A model generated the notes under the pieces. That model searched no databases, was not told the DNA's origin, and was given only the letters and a program-made list of their open reading frames with translations. The position numbers were made by a program, and so were the translations under genes. A stretch of DNA of 64,000 nucleotides from DATAEY01 sp045805565 (GTDB taxonomy: Bacteria; Actinomycetota; Thermoleophilia; Solirubrobacterales; Solirubrobacteraceae), in contig JBJMKZ010000004.1 of assembly GCA_045805565.1 (NCBI GenBank), positions 50,257 through 114,256 on the forward strand. The letters are read 5' to 3'. Of the stretch, positions 27,129-37,553 are shown one piece after another (the stretch's first letter is position 1; each line of letters starts with the position of its first letter).

Positions 27129-27195
27129 GCCGGCTCGCGCCGAGTCCCGGCGCTTCGTCGCGCTGACTGCGCCCTCGACCTGCGCGCCGACCGGC

Positions 27196-27221
27196 GTTTC
27201 GCCGCTAAGCTCGCCGGGTAG
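27196..27221 (+). promoter_or_regulatory. Sigma-B-like promoter upstream of coxB
   Basis: GTTT (27196-27199), 16 nt, GGGTAG (27216-27221), ending 47 nt before the proposed coxB start. It is one of several near-identical elements in the window and lies in the 140 bp gap after the rsbW-like gene. Confidence 0.4.
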
Positions 27222-27268
27222 CGGCCCGACACCCGCCGCGCGGCGGCCGCGCGGGGGGCCAGGCACGG

Positions 27269-28342
27269 TTGAGCGCGCTCGTCGACACCCCCGCTTCGTG
27301 CCGGCAGACGCGGGAAGCCTCGGCTCCGCGGAGGCACTCGCGGGGGCGTGTGGCAGCGCTGGCGGGCCTCCTGGCGCTCGCCGCCCTGCAGGCGGGCTGC
27401 TCGAGGCAGTCGACGCTCGAGCCCGAGAGCGAGCCGGCGCGGCAGATCGCGGACCTCTGGTGGTGGATGCTGGGGGCGTCGATCGTGGTCTTCGCCGGCA
27501 CGGTCGTGCTCCTCATGATCGCCTGGGTCCGCCGCGGGCGCCCGGGGCTGCCACTGCTCGGCGAGCGCGAGGGAGCGTCGACCGGGCTGGTGCTGCTGTT
27601 CGGGATGGTGTTGCCGGTGGTGGCGCTCGTGGTCCTGTTCGCGATCGCCAACCTGGGAGTGATGAAGACGACCGAGGCTCCCAGGGCGTCCACCACGGCC
27701 ATGAGCATCGAGGTGATCGGCCACCAGTGGTTCTGGGAGATCCGCTATCCCGGCACCGCGGCGGTCACCGCCAACGAGATCCACATTCCCGCCCGTACGC
27801 GGGTGAACGTCATCGCCCGGACCGCCGACGTCATCCACAGCCTGTGGGTGCCGCAGCTCAACCGCAAGATCGACATGGTCCCCGGCCACCCCAACCGCAT
27901 CCTGTTCTACGCCAACCGCCCGGGCCGATACCGTGGCCAGTGCGCCGAGTTCTGCGGCCTCCAGCACGCGCACATGGCCCTGTACGTGTTCGCCGACCCG
28001 CCCTCCGCCTTCCGGGCGTGGCTCGCCAACATGGCGCGCTCCCGGCCGTCGGCGGCGTCCCCGGCGGCCGCGGCGAGCGGCGAGCGGGTGTTCCTCTCCA
28101 ACGCCTGCGCGAGCTGCCATACGATCCGCGGCACCTCGGCACGGGGCGAGATCGGCCCCGACCTCACCCACCTGGCCACCCGCACCACGCTGGCCGCCGT
28201 GACCATCCCCAACCACCGCGGCGACCTCGACCGCTGGGTCCGCCGGCCCCAGGAGGTGAAGCCCGGCAACCGGATGCCGGCGCTCAACCTGAGCCGGACG
28301 GACTACCGGGCGCTGGTCGCGTACCTGGAGACCCTGCGCTAG
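27269..28342 (+). CDS. coxB: Cytochrome c oxidase subunit II with fused cytochrome c (caa3 type)
   Basis: 357 residues. A lipoprotein signal (ALAALQAGC) is followed by two membrane helices, the cupredoxin domain with the CuA ligands (IHSLWVP...GQCAEFCGLQHAHM), and a C-terminal cytochrome c domain (CASCHT haem site, Met ligand in GNRMPAL). It passes electrons from cytochrome c to CuA and on to subunit I. The start is the TTG at 27269; GTG 27350 is a shorter alternative just before the lipobox helix. It heads the seven-gene cox-qcr operon. Confidence 0.95.
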   Translation: MSALVDTPASCRQTREASAPRRHSRGRVAALAGLLALAALQAGCSRQSTLEPESEPARQIADLWWWMLGASIVVFAGTVVLLMIAWVRRGRPGLPLLGEREGASTGLVLLFGMVLPVVALVVLFAIANLGVMKTTEAPRASTTAMSIEVIGHQWFWEIRYPGTAAVTANEIHIPARTRVNVIARTADVIHSLWVPQLNRKIDMVPGHPNRILFYANRPGRYRGQCAEFCGLQHAHMALYVFADPPSAFRAWLANMARSRPSAASPAAAASGERVFLSNACASCHTIRGTSARGEIGPDLTHLATRTTLAAVTIPNHRGDLDRWVRRPQEVKPGNRMPALNLSRTDYRALVAYLETLR

Positions 28343-28344
28343 CC

Positions 28345-30245
<1,901 letters not shown>

Positions 30246-30249
<4 letters not shown>

Positions 30250-30866
30250 CGCCGGTCACCCGCAGCATGGAGGCGACGACCGCGGGGGAGGCGGCGCGCG
30301 TCGCCCGGCGCCGAGTCGGCCTCCCCAGCGGGTGGTGGGGAGTCGCGCTCCTGGTCGCCACCGAGGCGGCGCTGTTCGGCACCCTGATGGCGTCCTACTT
30401 CTACCTGCGCTTCAAGGTGGTCCACTGGCCGCCGGGGGGCATTCCGGCGCCCAAAGTGGTCATGCCGCTCGTCCTGACCGGGGTCCTGGTCGCGACCGCC
30501 GTTCCGATGTTCGTCGCCGTCCGCGCGGCCCAGGCCGGGAGGACACGGCTGACGTGGCTTGCCATCGTCCTCGCGCTCGTCGTCCAGGCCGTCTACCTCG
30601 GGCTGCAGATCCACCTCATGGCCGGCGACCTGCAGAAGTTCACCCCGCAGGACAACGCCTACGGATCGATCTACTACACGCTGCTGGGCGCGCACCACGC
30701 GCACGTGCTGGTGGGGATCCTGCTCAACGCCTGGCTGGCCGGCCGGCTGCTCACCGGGCTGAGCAACTACCGGGCGATCGGCGTGCGCGTGATCGCGCTG
30801 TACTGGTACTTCGTCGACGTCCTGGCGGTGCTGGTCACCGCGACCGTGCTATCGCCCTCGCTATGA
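30246..30866 (+). CDS. coxC: Cytochrome c oxidase subunit III
   Basis: 206 residues, the usual length for actinobacterial subunit III, with five to six membrane helices. Typical segments are the TEAALFGTLMASYFYLRF helix near residue 40, the central QIHLMAGDLQ...HHAHVLVGI region and VIALYWYFVDVLAVLV at the end. It supports proton uptake and stability of subunit I. ATG 30246 overlaps the coxA stop by 4 bp and its own stop overlaps the next gene by 4 bp. Confidence 0.95.
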
Positions 30867-31234
30867 GCCCGCGGCGCCAGACCAGGACCCTGTTGTGGTT
30901 CGGGGTCCTCGGGGCGCCCGCGGCCTGGGTGGTCCAGTTCGTGTTCGGCTACGCGGTCACCGAGGCGGCCTGCGACGCCGCCGGGAGCCGGTGGGGAATC
31001 CCGATCGACACCTGGACGCTCATCGCCACCGCCGCCGCCGCCACGGTGGCGCTGGCCTCCGAGGTGGCGGCGATCGCGATGTTCCGGGCTACGCGGAGAA
31101 GCGGAAGCGAGCCGCCCGCGGGCAGGATCCACTTCCTCGCCACGGTCGGCCTCACGGTGGCCCCCCTGTTCCTGTGCGCCATCGTCATGAGCGGAATCGG
31201 CGTCATCGCGCTCACCAACTGCCACCAGGGATGA
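30863..31234 (+). CDS. Membrane protein of the cox-qcr operon
   Basis: 123 residues with three to four predicted helices: LLWFGVLGAPAAWVVQFVFG near residue 10, LIATAAAATVALASEVAAIA near 52 and FLATVGLTVAPLFLCAIVM near 93. ATG 30863 overlaps the coxC stop by 4 bp, so it is co-translated with the oxidase. Its place and size suggest a small oxidase subunit or assembly factor (compare actinobacterial CtaF), but I see no diagnostic motif. Cysteines at EAACDAA and TNCHQG are the only notable residues. Confidence 0.75.
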   Translation: MSPRRQTRTLLWFGVLGAPAAWVVQFVFGYAVTEAACDAAGSRWGIPIDTWTLIATAAAATVALASEVAAIAMFRATRRSGSEPPAGRIHFLATVGLTVAPLFLCAIVMSGIGVIALTNCHQG

Positions 31235-31263
31235 CCCCGCGGCTCGCAGTGGCGGTCTAGCCG

Positions 31264-32055
31264 GTGCGCACGCACTACCTGCTCGCCGGGGCCGTCGTCT
31301 GCGTGCTGCTCGCGGGCGGGATCGCGTACGCGCAGCCGCCCAGCGGCATCGTCCGCCCGACCAACGAGAGCACGCGGTCTCCCCTCGAGTTGGGCGCGCA
31401 GCTGTTCGCCGGAAACTGCGCAAGCTGCCATGGCAGCGACGCGCGCGGGGTGGTCTCCGCCCCCCAGCCGGGCGCCGGCGACGTCGAGGGACGTGGACCG
31501 TCGCTTCGAGGCGTCGGCGCGCTCGCCGCCGACTTCTACCTGAGGACCGGCTACATGCCGCTGTCCAACGCCCATGAGCAGCCAACCCGCAAGCGGGTGC
31601 TACTGACCGCTCCGGAGCGCCGGGCGCTGGTCGCCTACATCGCCTCACTGTCGCCCGGCCCGGGAATCCCCCGGCCCCACCCGGAGCGAGGCAGCGTGTC
31701 GGAGGGCCTCGAGCTGTTCACCCAGCACTGCGCGGGATGCCATCAGGTCGCCGCCCAAGGCGGCGTGGTCAGCGGCGCCCGCGTCCCCCCGCTGACCAAG
31801 TCGTCTCCGGTGGAGATCGCCGAGGCGGTGAGGATCGGCCCGTACGTGATGCCTACCTTCTCCAAGAAGGCGATCAGCGACGACGAGCTCGACTCGATGA
31901 TCGCCTACATCAAGTCGGCGCAGCGACCGGCGGACGTCGGCGGCTGGGGGATCGGCCACGTGGGGCCCGTCCCGGAGGGGATGGTCGCGTGGCTGCTGGC
32001 AGGCATCGTCCTGGTCATCGCCTGCGCGATCATTGGAACGAGGCTTCGCGGGTGA
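31264..32055 (+). CDS. qcrC: Dihaem cytochrome c subunit of the bcc complex
   Basis: 263 residues. A signal-like helix at the N terminus is followed by two cytochrome c domains (CASCH near residue 54 and CAGCH near 157) with possible Met ligands in TGYMPL and YVMPTF, and a C-terminal membrane anchor (MVAWLLAGIVLVIACAIIG). This is the actinobacterial QcrC plan, in which the fused haems replace soluble cytochrome c. It starts with GTG 31264 and overlaps qcrA by 4 bp. Confidence 0.93.
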   Translation: MRTHYLLAGAVVCVLLAGGIAYAQPPSGIVRPTNESTRSPLELGAQLFAGNCASCHGSDARGVVSAPQPGAGDVEGRGPSLRGVGALAADFYLRTGYMPLSNAHEQPTRKRVLLTAPERRALVAYIASLSPGPGIPRPHPERGSVSEGLELFTQHCAGCHQVAAQGGVVSGARVPPLTKSSPVEIAEAVRIGPYVMPTFSKKAISDDELDSMIAYIKSAQRPADVGGWGIGHVGPVPEGMVAWLLAGIVLVIACAIIGTRLRG

Positions 32056-33047
32056 GTCGGCTTCGCAACTGGATCATCGGGATGGTCGTGCTGGTGGCGA
32101 CGCTCGGGCGCCGGCGGCGCCGGCAGGCCGAGCCCGAGGAGCGGATCGTCCCGTCCGGCGCCGCCGACCGGCGCTCGGAGAACACGGTGATCCTCCTGCT
32201 GGTGGCGGGAGCCGCATGCGCCATCGCGTTCATCGTCGTCTACGCGATGGACGGCCTCGCCCACCAGACCCAGCTGCTGGGGCTGGCGATCGGGCTCTCG
32301 CTGGGCTTGATCGCCACCGCACTGATCGTTGCCGGCAAGCGCCTGATCGTGACCGAGGAGCTGACGGAGGAGTACCCCGAGCCCGAGCACCCCGAGGATC
32401 GCGACGCGATCGTCGAGGTCCTGCACGAGAGCGGCGACCGGTTGACGCGCAAGCGCCTGCTCGGCGCGGCGGCGGGCGCCGCCGGCGGGGCCCTCGGGCT
32501 GGCGCTGCTGGCACCCGCCGCATCGCTGGGGCCGGCGCTCGAGACCCGGTCGTTCTACCGGACCCCGTGGCTGCGGGGGCGGCGCTTGGTGGACGACAAG
32601 GGCCGGCCTCTGCGCGCCGACGACGTCGAGCGCGCCAACTTCTACACCGCGTATCCCGAGGGGGCCGACCCCGAGCAGATGTCCGCGCCGGTGGTGGTCG
32701 TGCGCCTGGACCCGACGCTGCTCGAGCTGCCCGCCGAGCGCTCCGGCTGGGCGCCGGAGGGCATCCTCGCCTACTCGAAGGTGTGCACCCACGCCGGCTG
32801 CGCGATCGCCCTGTACCGCACGCCGCTGTTCGAGCCGGTCGAGCCAGGGCCGGCCCTGGTCTGCCCGTGCCACTACTCGACGTTCGACCCCGCCTCGGGC
32901 GGCACCGTCACGTTCGGCCCCGCCGGCCGGCCCCTGCCCCAGCTGCCCCTGGCCATCGACGCCCGCCGCGAGCTGCGGGCGGCGGGCAACTTCTCGGGAC
33001 CGGTAGGGCCATCGTGGTGGGGCGTACGCAAGGGGCGTCCGACCTGA
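32052..33047 (+). CDS. qcrA: Rieske iron-sulfur subunit of the bcc complex
   Basis: 331 residues, actinobacterial type with three N-terminal membrane helices (near residues 5-20, 45-65 and 75-100), a further helix near 140-165 and a C-terminal Rieske domain. The [2Fe-2S] ligands are CTHAGC and CPCHYS. It carries electrons from quinol to the cytochrome c subunit. GTG 32052 overlaps qcrC by 4 bp, and the stop shares a base with the qcrB start (TGATG). Confidence 0.95.
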   Translation: MSRLRNWIIGMVVLVATLGRRRRRQAEPEERIVPSGAADRRSENTVILLLVAGAACAIAFIVVYAMDGLAHQTQLLGLAIGLSLGLIATALIVAGKRLIVTEELTEEYPEPEHPEDRDAIVEVLHESGDRLTRKRLLGAAAGAAGGALGLALLAPAASLGPALETRSFYRTPWLRGRRLVDDKGRPLRADDVERANFYTAYPEGADPEQMSAPVVVVRLDPTLLELPAERSGWAPEGILAYSKVCTHAGCAIALYRTPLFEPVEPGPALVCPCHYSTFDPASGGTVTFGPAGRPLPQLPLAIDARRELRAAGNFSGPVGPSWWGVRKGRPT

Positions 33048-34399
33048 TGATCCGCCGCACCGTCCGCTTCCTGGACGAGCGCAGCGGCACCGCGCCGCTG
33101 GTGCTCAAGCTGCTGCGCTACCTGTTCCCCGACCACTGGTCGTTCCTGCTCGGCGAGGTCGCGCTCTACGCCTTCATCGTCCTCGTGGGCACCGGCGTCT
33201 ACCTGACGCTGTTCTTCGAGCCGAGCCTGGCCAAGACGGTCTACCAGGGCACCTACGCGCCGTTGCGGGGGATCCAGATGAGCGACGCGTACAAGTCGAC
33301 CGTCGACCTCTCGTTCGACGTCAAGGCCGGCCTGCTGCTGCGCCAGACCCACCACTGGGCCGCGGACGTCTTCGTGGTGGCGATCGTCCTGCACCTGATG
33401 CGGGTCTTCTTCACCGGTGCCTTCCGCAAGCCGCGCGAGCTCACCTACATCATCGGCCTGCTGATGCTGTTCACCGCGCTGATCGAGGGCTACCTCGGCT
33501 ACTCGATGGTCGACGACCTCCTCTCCGGGATGGGGCTGGCGATCGGGTATTCGGTGGCGATGGCGCTCCCGGTCGTGGGCGCCAACCTGGCCCTGCTCCT
33601 CTGGGGAGCTCCGTATCCCGGCGATCCCGCGTTCGAGTCGCGCATGTACGTCGCCCACGTCTTCATCTTCCCCATCCTGATCGGGATCCTGATCGCCCTC
33701 CACCTCGGGCTGGTCGCCCTGCGACACCACACGCAATTCCGTGGCCAACGCCAGAGCGAGCGGGTCCTTGTCGGGGTCCCCAGCTTCCCGGGCCAGACGC
33801 CGCGCTCGCTCGGGCTCATGCTCTACGTGACGTCGGTGCTGTTCCTGCTGGGGGGCCTCGTCCAGATCAATCCGATCTGGCTGTGGGGGCCCTACGAGGT
33901 GGGGCAGTCGACCAACGGAGCGCAGCCCGACTGGTACCTGGGGTGGCTGATCGGCGGAATGCGCCTGGTCCCCCACTTCGACCTGACGATCGGCAACTAC
34001 ACCGTCGTCCCGAACCCGTTCTGGGGGGGAGCGCTGTTCCCGCTGGTCGTGCTGCTGGTGCTGATGGCGTGGCCATGGGCGGAACGGAGGTTCACCGGCG
34101 ACCACCGCTTCCACAACCTCCTCGACCGTCCCCGCGACGCCCCCTTGCGCACGGGGCTGGGGATGGGCTTCCTGTCGTGGGTGTTCCTGGTGTTCATCTC
34201 TGGATCCGCCGACCGGATGACGGTGCTGTTCGGGCTGCCGTACGAGCAGCTGCTCATGGCGTTCCAGGTCGCGGTCCTGGTGGTCCCCTTCGTGGTCTTC
34301 GTGGTGGTGTGGCGGGCCTGCATCGAGCTGCGGGAGACCGAGGAGGTCGAGCACGAACGCGAGGCCGCCGAGGCCGAGGCCCGGGCGGCGCAGGCCTAG
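33047..34399 (+). CDS. qcrB: Cytochrome b subunit of the bcc complex
   Basis: 450 residues, membrane protein. Haem b ligands are in QTHHWAADVFVVAIVLHLMRVF and in VAHVFIFPILIGILIALHLGL; the quinol-site motif appears as NPIWLWGPYEV (the PEW region is PYE). It oxidises quinol in the actinobacterial bcc-aa3 supercomplex. The C terminus has an acidic, helical tail (ETEEVEHEREAAEAEA). It is the last gene of the operon. The stop is followed by the convergent SDR gene. Confidence 0.95.
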   Translation: MIRRTVRFLDERSGTAPLVLKLLRYLFPDHWSFLLGEVALYAFIVLVGTGVYLTLFFEPSLAKTVYQGTYAPLRGIQMSDAYKSTVDLSFDVKAGLLLRQTHHWAADVFVVAIVLHLMRVFFTGAFRKPRELTYIIGLLMLFTALIEGYLGYSMVDDLLSGMGLAIGYSVAMALPVVGANLALLLWGAPYPGDPAFESRMYVAHVFIFPILIGILIALHLGLVALRHHTQFRGQRQSERVLVGVPSFPGQTPRSLGLMLYVTSVLFLLGGLVQINPIWLWGPYEVGQSTNGAQPDWYLGWLIGGMRLVPHFDLTIGNYTVVPNPFWGGALFPLVVLLVLMAWPWAERRFTGDHRFHNLLDRPRDAPLRTGLGMGFLSWVFLVFISGSADRMTVLFGLPYEQLLMAFQVAVLVVPFVVFVVVWRACIELRETEEVEHEREAAEAEARAAQA

Positions 34400-34408
34400 C
34401 GGCGGCGA

Positions 34409-35470
34409 TCAGTCGCGCCTGAGCCGTGAGAGCGCAACACCCAGGCCGGCCACCAGCGCCGCCCCGCCGGCCACCAGCTCGCGCCGGCGGGCGGTGGCCC
34501 GCAGCTGGAGGCTGTCGGGCTTGGCCTGGTCGTCGAAGCGGCCGTGGGCGCCACGGTCGCCGGGCAGCGCCTCGAACAGGTTGTCCGGACGGTCCGGATC
34601 CGCCGGCTCGTCGGTCTGCTGGGAGTCGAAGCCGGTGCGCGCCAGGTAACGGTCGGCGAGCCCGGCCGCGAGCTTGTTCCCGGCGATGGTGATCACGGTC
34701 GGCCCTCCCACCCACACCTCCCGGCGCCGCGTCCGCGCGGCCAGCACGATCCCCTCGGCGGCGACCTCGGGCTGGAAGATCGGCGGCACCGGCTGCGGCC
34801 TGCGGGGCAGGCGTGAGCGGACCGTGTCGAACTGCGGAGTGTTCAGCGCCGGCAGGTGCACCATCGTCACGTGGATGCCGGAGCGCTCGTGCATCAGCTC
34901 ACAGCGCAGCGAGTCGGTGAATCCGCGCAGCGCGTGCTTGGAGCCGCAGTAGGCCGACTGGAGCGGGATCGCGCGGTAGGCCAGCGCCGACCCCACCTGC
35001 ACGATCGTCCCGCGATCCCGCGCGCGCATCCGCCGCAGAGCAGCCATCGTGCCGTGCACGGCGCCCAGATAGGTGACCTCGGTGGTGCGGCGAAACTCCC
35101 GCGGCTCGACTTCCCAGACCGGTGCGAACACCGACGCCATCGCGTCGTTGACCCAGACGTCGAGGGGCCCGAGCTCGCGCTCGGCCGCGTCCGCCGCGCC
35201 ATCCACCGCGTCGAAGTCGGCGACGTCGACCGCCAGCGCCAGCGCACGCCCGCCTCGGTCCTGCACCTCGCGGCGGGCCGCCTCCAGCCCGTCGCCGCCG
35301 CGGGCCAGCAGTGCGACCGCCGCGCCCCGGTCCGCGAACGCACGGGCGGTGGCCCGGCCGACTCCAGCCGAGGCTCCCGTCACCGCCACCACCGACCCCT
35401 CGAACGACCGCTCGGGCACCCCAGCCCAATACCCCGCGGGCCGTGCCTCGAAGCGGGGCGGTCTGCGCAC
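34409..35470 (-). CDS. SDR-family oxidoreductase with C-terminal membrane segment
   Basis: 353 residues. A classical SDR: TGASAGVGRATA cofactor loop, VNDAMAS in place of the usual NNAG, Ser in VGSALAY and the catalytic YCGSKHAL. This variant is common in actinobacteria. After the SDR core about 80 residues follow, ending in a hydrophobic helix (ELVAGGAALVAGLGVAL) that could anchor it in the membrane. ATG 35470 was used; GTG 35419 is an alternative just before the SDR core. The substrate is unknown. It is convergent with qcrB. Confidence 0.85.
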   Translation of the reverse strand: MRRPPRFEARPAGYWAGVPERSFEGSVVAVTGASAGVGRATARAFADRGAAVALLARGGDGLEAARREVQDRGGRALALAVDVADFDAVDGAADAAERELGPLDVWVNDAMASVFAPVWEVEPREFRRTTEVTYLGAVHGTMAALRRMRARDRGTIVQVGSALAYRAIPLQSAYCGSKHALRGFTDSLRCELMHERSGIHVTMVHLPALNTPQFDTVRSRLPRRPQPVPPIFQPEVAAEGIVLAARTRRREVWVGGPTVITIAGNKLAAGLADRYLARTGFDSQQTDEPADPDRPDNLFEALPGDRGAHGRFDDQAKPDSLQLRATARRRELVAGGAALVAGLGVALSRLRRD

Positions 35471-35593
35471 CCCGATCCGTTGCGAGCCTCGGCGAGGCGT
35501 CGGTCTCCGCGCCCAGCGCGTCGGGCTGACGCCGCGCAGCCGTTTCGCCGAGGTGGTTTTTCCCGCCGGTCGCGCGGTAGTCTGAGGCGCCGG

Positions 35594-36301
35594 ATGTCAT
35601 CGTCATCGCACAGCGGCGCCCTTCCGTACCCTGGAGCGGACGGTCCAGGCGCGATGACATCGCCCGGTCGCGACGGCGGAGGGCTCGCCCGCGGCGAGGC
35701 GCTGCGCGCGTCCCCGCGCATGTTCGAGTCGGGCCTGCTCGACCGGCTCTCGCGCGTCCACCACCTGGTTCCGGTCGTCATCTTCCTTCCCGCCATCGGA
35801 GTCCTGGCCGGCCTGGCCTGGAAGCGCGACGGCCTCGTCGCGGCGGCGGCCTGGGCGGCGGCGGGGTGGCTGTTCTGGACGCTAACCGAGTACTGGATCC
35901 ATCGCTTCGTCTTCCACTTCGAGCCCGAGGAGGGCTGGGGCGCGCGCCTGCACTGGATCGTGCATGGGGTCCACCACGACCATCCCAACGACCCGCTGCG
36001 GCTGGTCATGCCTCCCTCGGTCAGCCTCCCGCTGGCCAGCGGGTTCGTGGTGGCGTTCGTGCTCGCGCTCGGAACCCGGGTGGGACTCGGCTTCGGAGCC
36101 GGCTTCCTGGGCGGCTATCTGGCCTACGACATGCTGCACTTCCACCTTCACCACGGCCAGCCGCGCACGCCCGTGGGCCGCCTGCTGCGCGAGCTGCACA
36201 TGCGCCACCACTTCCAGGACGACACGCGCGGATTCGGGATCAGCGCGCCGTTCTGGGACCACGTGTTCGGGACCGCCCCGGCGCGCAGCCGCCGGGCCTA
36301 G
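35594..36301 (+). CDS. Fatty acid hydroxylase / sterol desaturase family protein
   Basis: 235 residues. The eight-histidine di-iron motifs are present in the usual order: HRFVFH, HGVHHDHP, HFHLHH and HMRHHFQD. Four membrane helices surround them. Members hydroxylate or desaturate lipids such as ceramide-like fatty acids, hopanoids or carotenoids. ATG 35594 is used; a second ATG at 35654 is in frame. It is divergent from the SDR gene, with a 123 bp gap that contains a GTTT-N15-CGGTAG element (35556-35580), a near match to the sigma-B-like promoters elsewhere. Confidence 0.85.
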   Translation: MSSSSHSGALPYPGADGPGAMTSPGRDGGGLARGEALRASPRMFESGLLDRLSRVHHLVPVVIFLPAIGVLAGLAWKRDGLVAAAAWAAAGWLFWTLTEYWIHRFVFHFEPEEGWGARLHWIVHGVHHDHPNDPLRLVMPPSVSLPLASGFVVAFVLALGTRVGLGFGAGFLGGYLAYDMLHFHLHHGQPRTPVGRLLRELHMRHHFQDDTRGFGISAPFWDHVFGTAPARSRRA

Positions 36302-36396
36302 CGGCCGGCGGGGAGCCGACCAGGCGCTCGGGCGCATGTTCTCCGCAGCGCGCGGGTAGGCCGCAGGCGGGCGGTCAGTACCGGCAGAAGCGGAGC

Positions 36397-37539
36397 ATGC
36401 AGCTCAACGACCTCGACCGCAGCACCCTGCGCCGGCTGGCGCAGCTGCGGCCGGAGGGCGCCAGGGTCCTGAGCCTCTTCCTGCGACTGGATCCCAGCGA
36501 TCTACCGACCCCGTCGGCCCGGGCGTCGGCCGTCACCTCGCTGTGCGACGAGGCGGAGCGCCGGGCGCGCGACGCCACCGACCTGTCGCACGACGCCCGG
36601 GGGGCGCTGGTGGAGGATGTCCAACGAGCCCGCGCGTTCCTCCAGCGCGGCGACTTCGCCCGCGGCGCCCACGGGCTGGCCCTGTACTGCTGCGGCCCGT
36701 CGGGCCTGTTCGAGGCGATCCGCCTGCCCCGCCCCGTCACCTCCGCGGTGGTCATCGACGACAGCCCGTTCGTGGAGCCGCTGGCCGATCTGGTCGAGGT
36801 CCCCGACGTATGCGTCGCGCTGGTCAACCGGCGCACCACCCGCCTGCTCTGCGGGTCCAGCGAGCGGCTGACCGAGGTCGCGTCGTTCCAAGACGAGGTG
36901 CACGGCTGGCACGACCAGGGTGGCTGGTCGCAGGCGCGCTACCAGCGCTCGATCCAGGAGGACGTGGAGGGGCACCTGCGTCGCACCGCGGAAGCCCTGT
37001 TCCGTCACCTGCGTCGCCGTCCGGTGAATCACCTGCTGATCGGCACGCCGGGGGAGCTATGGGGCGCGCTGGAGAGCAAGCTCCATCCCCAGGTGCTGGA
37101 GCGCGTCGCCGGGCGGATCGACGTGGACGTGGAGCATTCTTCGCCCGAGGAGGTGCACCGGGCGGCCCTGGACGTGCTCGAATCCCGGCGCCGCCAGCGC
37201 GAGCGCGGGGCCCTCGACCGCCTGGCCGCCGGGCTCGGGGCCAACGGGCGCGCCGCCGCCGGGCTGGACGACGTGCTCTCCGCGCTCTACGAGCGCCGGG
37301 TGGAGGCGCTCCTCTACCAGGAAGGTCTTCGGCACGCCGGCCGGCACTGCCCGCAGTGCGGTTGGATGACCGCGTCGGCCGAGCGTTGCCCGGTGGACAG
37401 CACGCCGACCGACCCTCGCGACAACGTCCTGGAGAGCGCCGTCGAGGCGGCGATCGCCCAATCCGCGGACGTGATCGTCGTCCGTCATCACCCCGACCTC
37501 GGCCCGTTCGAGGGCATCGGAGCGCTTCTGCGCTTCTGA
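36397..37539 (+). CDS. Bacterial archaeo-eukaryotic release-factor-like protein (baeRF)
   Basis: 380 residues. The fold resembles eRF1/Pelota in its middle and C-terminal domains: a strand-rich first half (GLALYCCGPSGLFEAIRLP, VEPLADLVEVPDVCVALVN), then NHLLIGTPGELWGALESKLHP and a C-terminal GIGALLRF. Related proteins act as ribosome hibernation factors (Balon group) or peptidyl-tRNA hydrolases (Vms1-like). A cysteine pair set, CPQCGWM and RCPVD near residues 325-345, looks like a zinc knuckle. No GGQ motif is visible. A GGGTAG box lies about 37 nt upstream without a good -35. The exact activity is uncertain. Confidence 0.75.
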   Translation: MQLNDLDRSTLRRLAQLRPEGARVLSLFLRLDPSDLPTPSARASAVTSLCDEAERRARDATDLSHDARGALVEDVQRARAFLQRGDFARGAHGLALYCCGPSGLFEAIRLPRPVTSAVVIDDSPFVEPLADLVEVPDVCVALVNRRTTRLLCGSSERLTEVASFQDEVHGWHDQGGWSQARYQRSIQEDVEGHLRRTAEALFRHLRRRPVNHLLIGTPGELWGALESKLHPQVLERVAGRIDVDVEHSSPEEVHRAALDVLESRRRQRERGALDRLAAGLGANGRAAAGLDDVLSALYERRVEALLYQEGLRHAGRHCPQCGWMTASAERCPVDSTPTDPRDNVLESAVEAAIAQSADVIVVRHHPDLGPFEGIGALLRF

Positions 37540-37553
37540 GCGGCAGAGACCGG

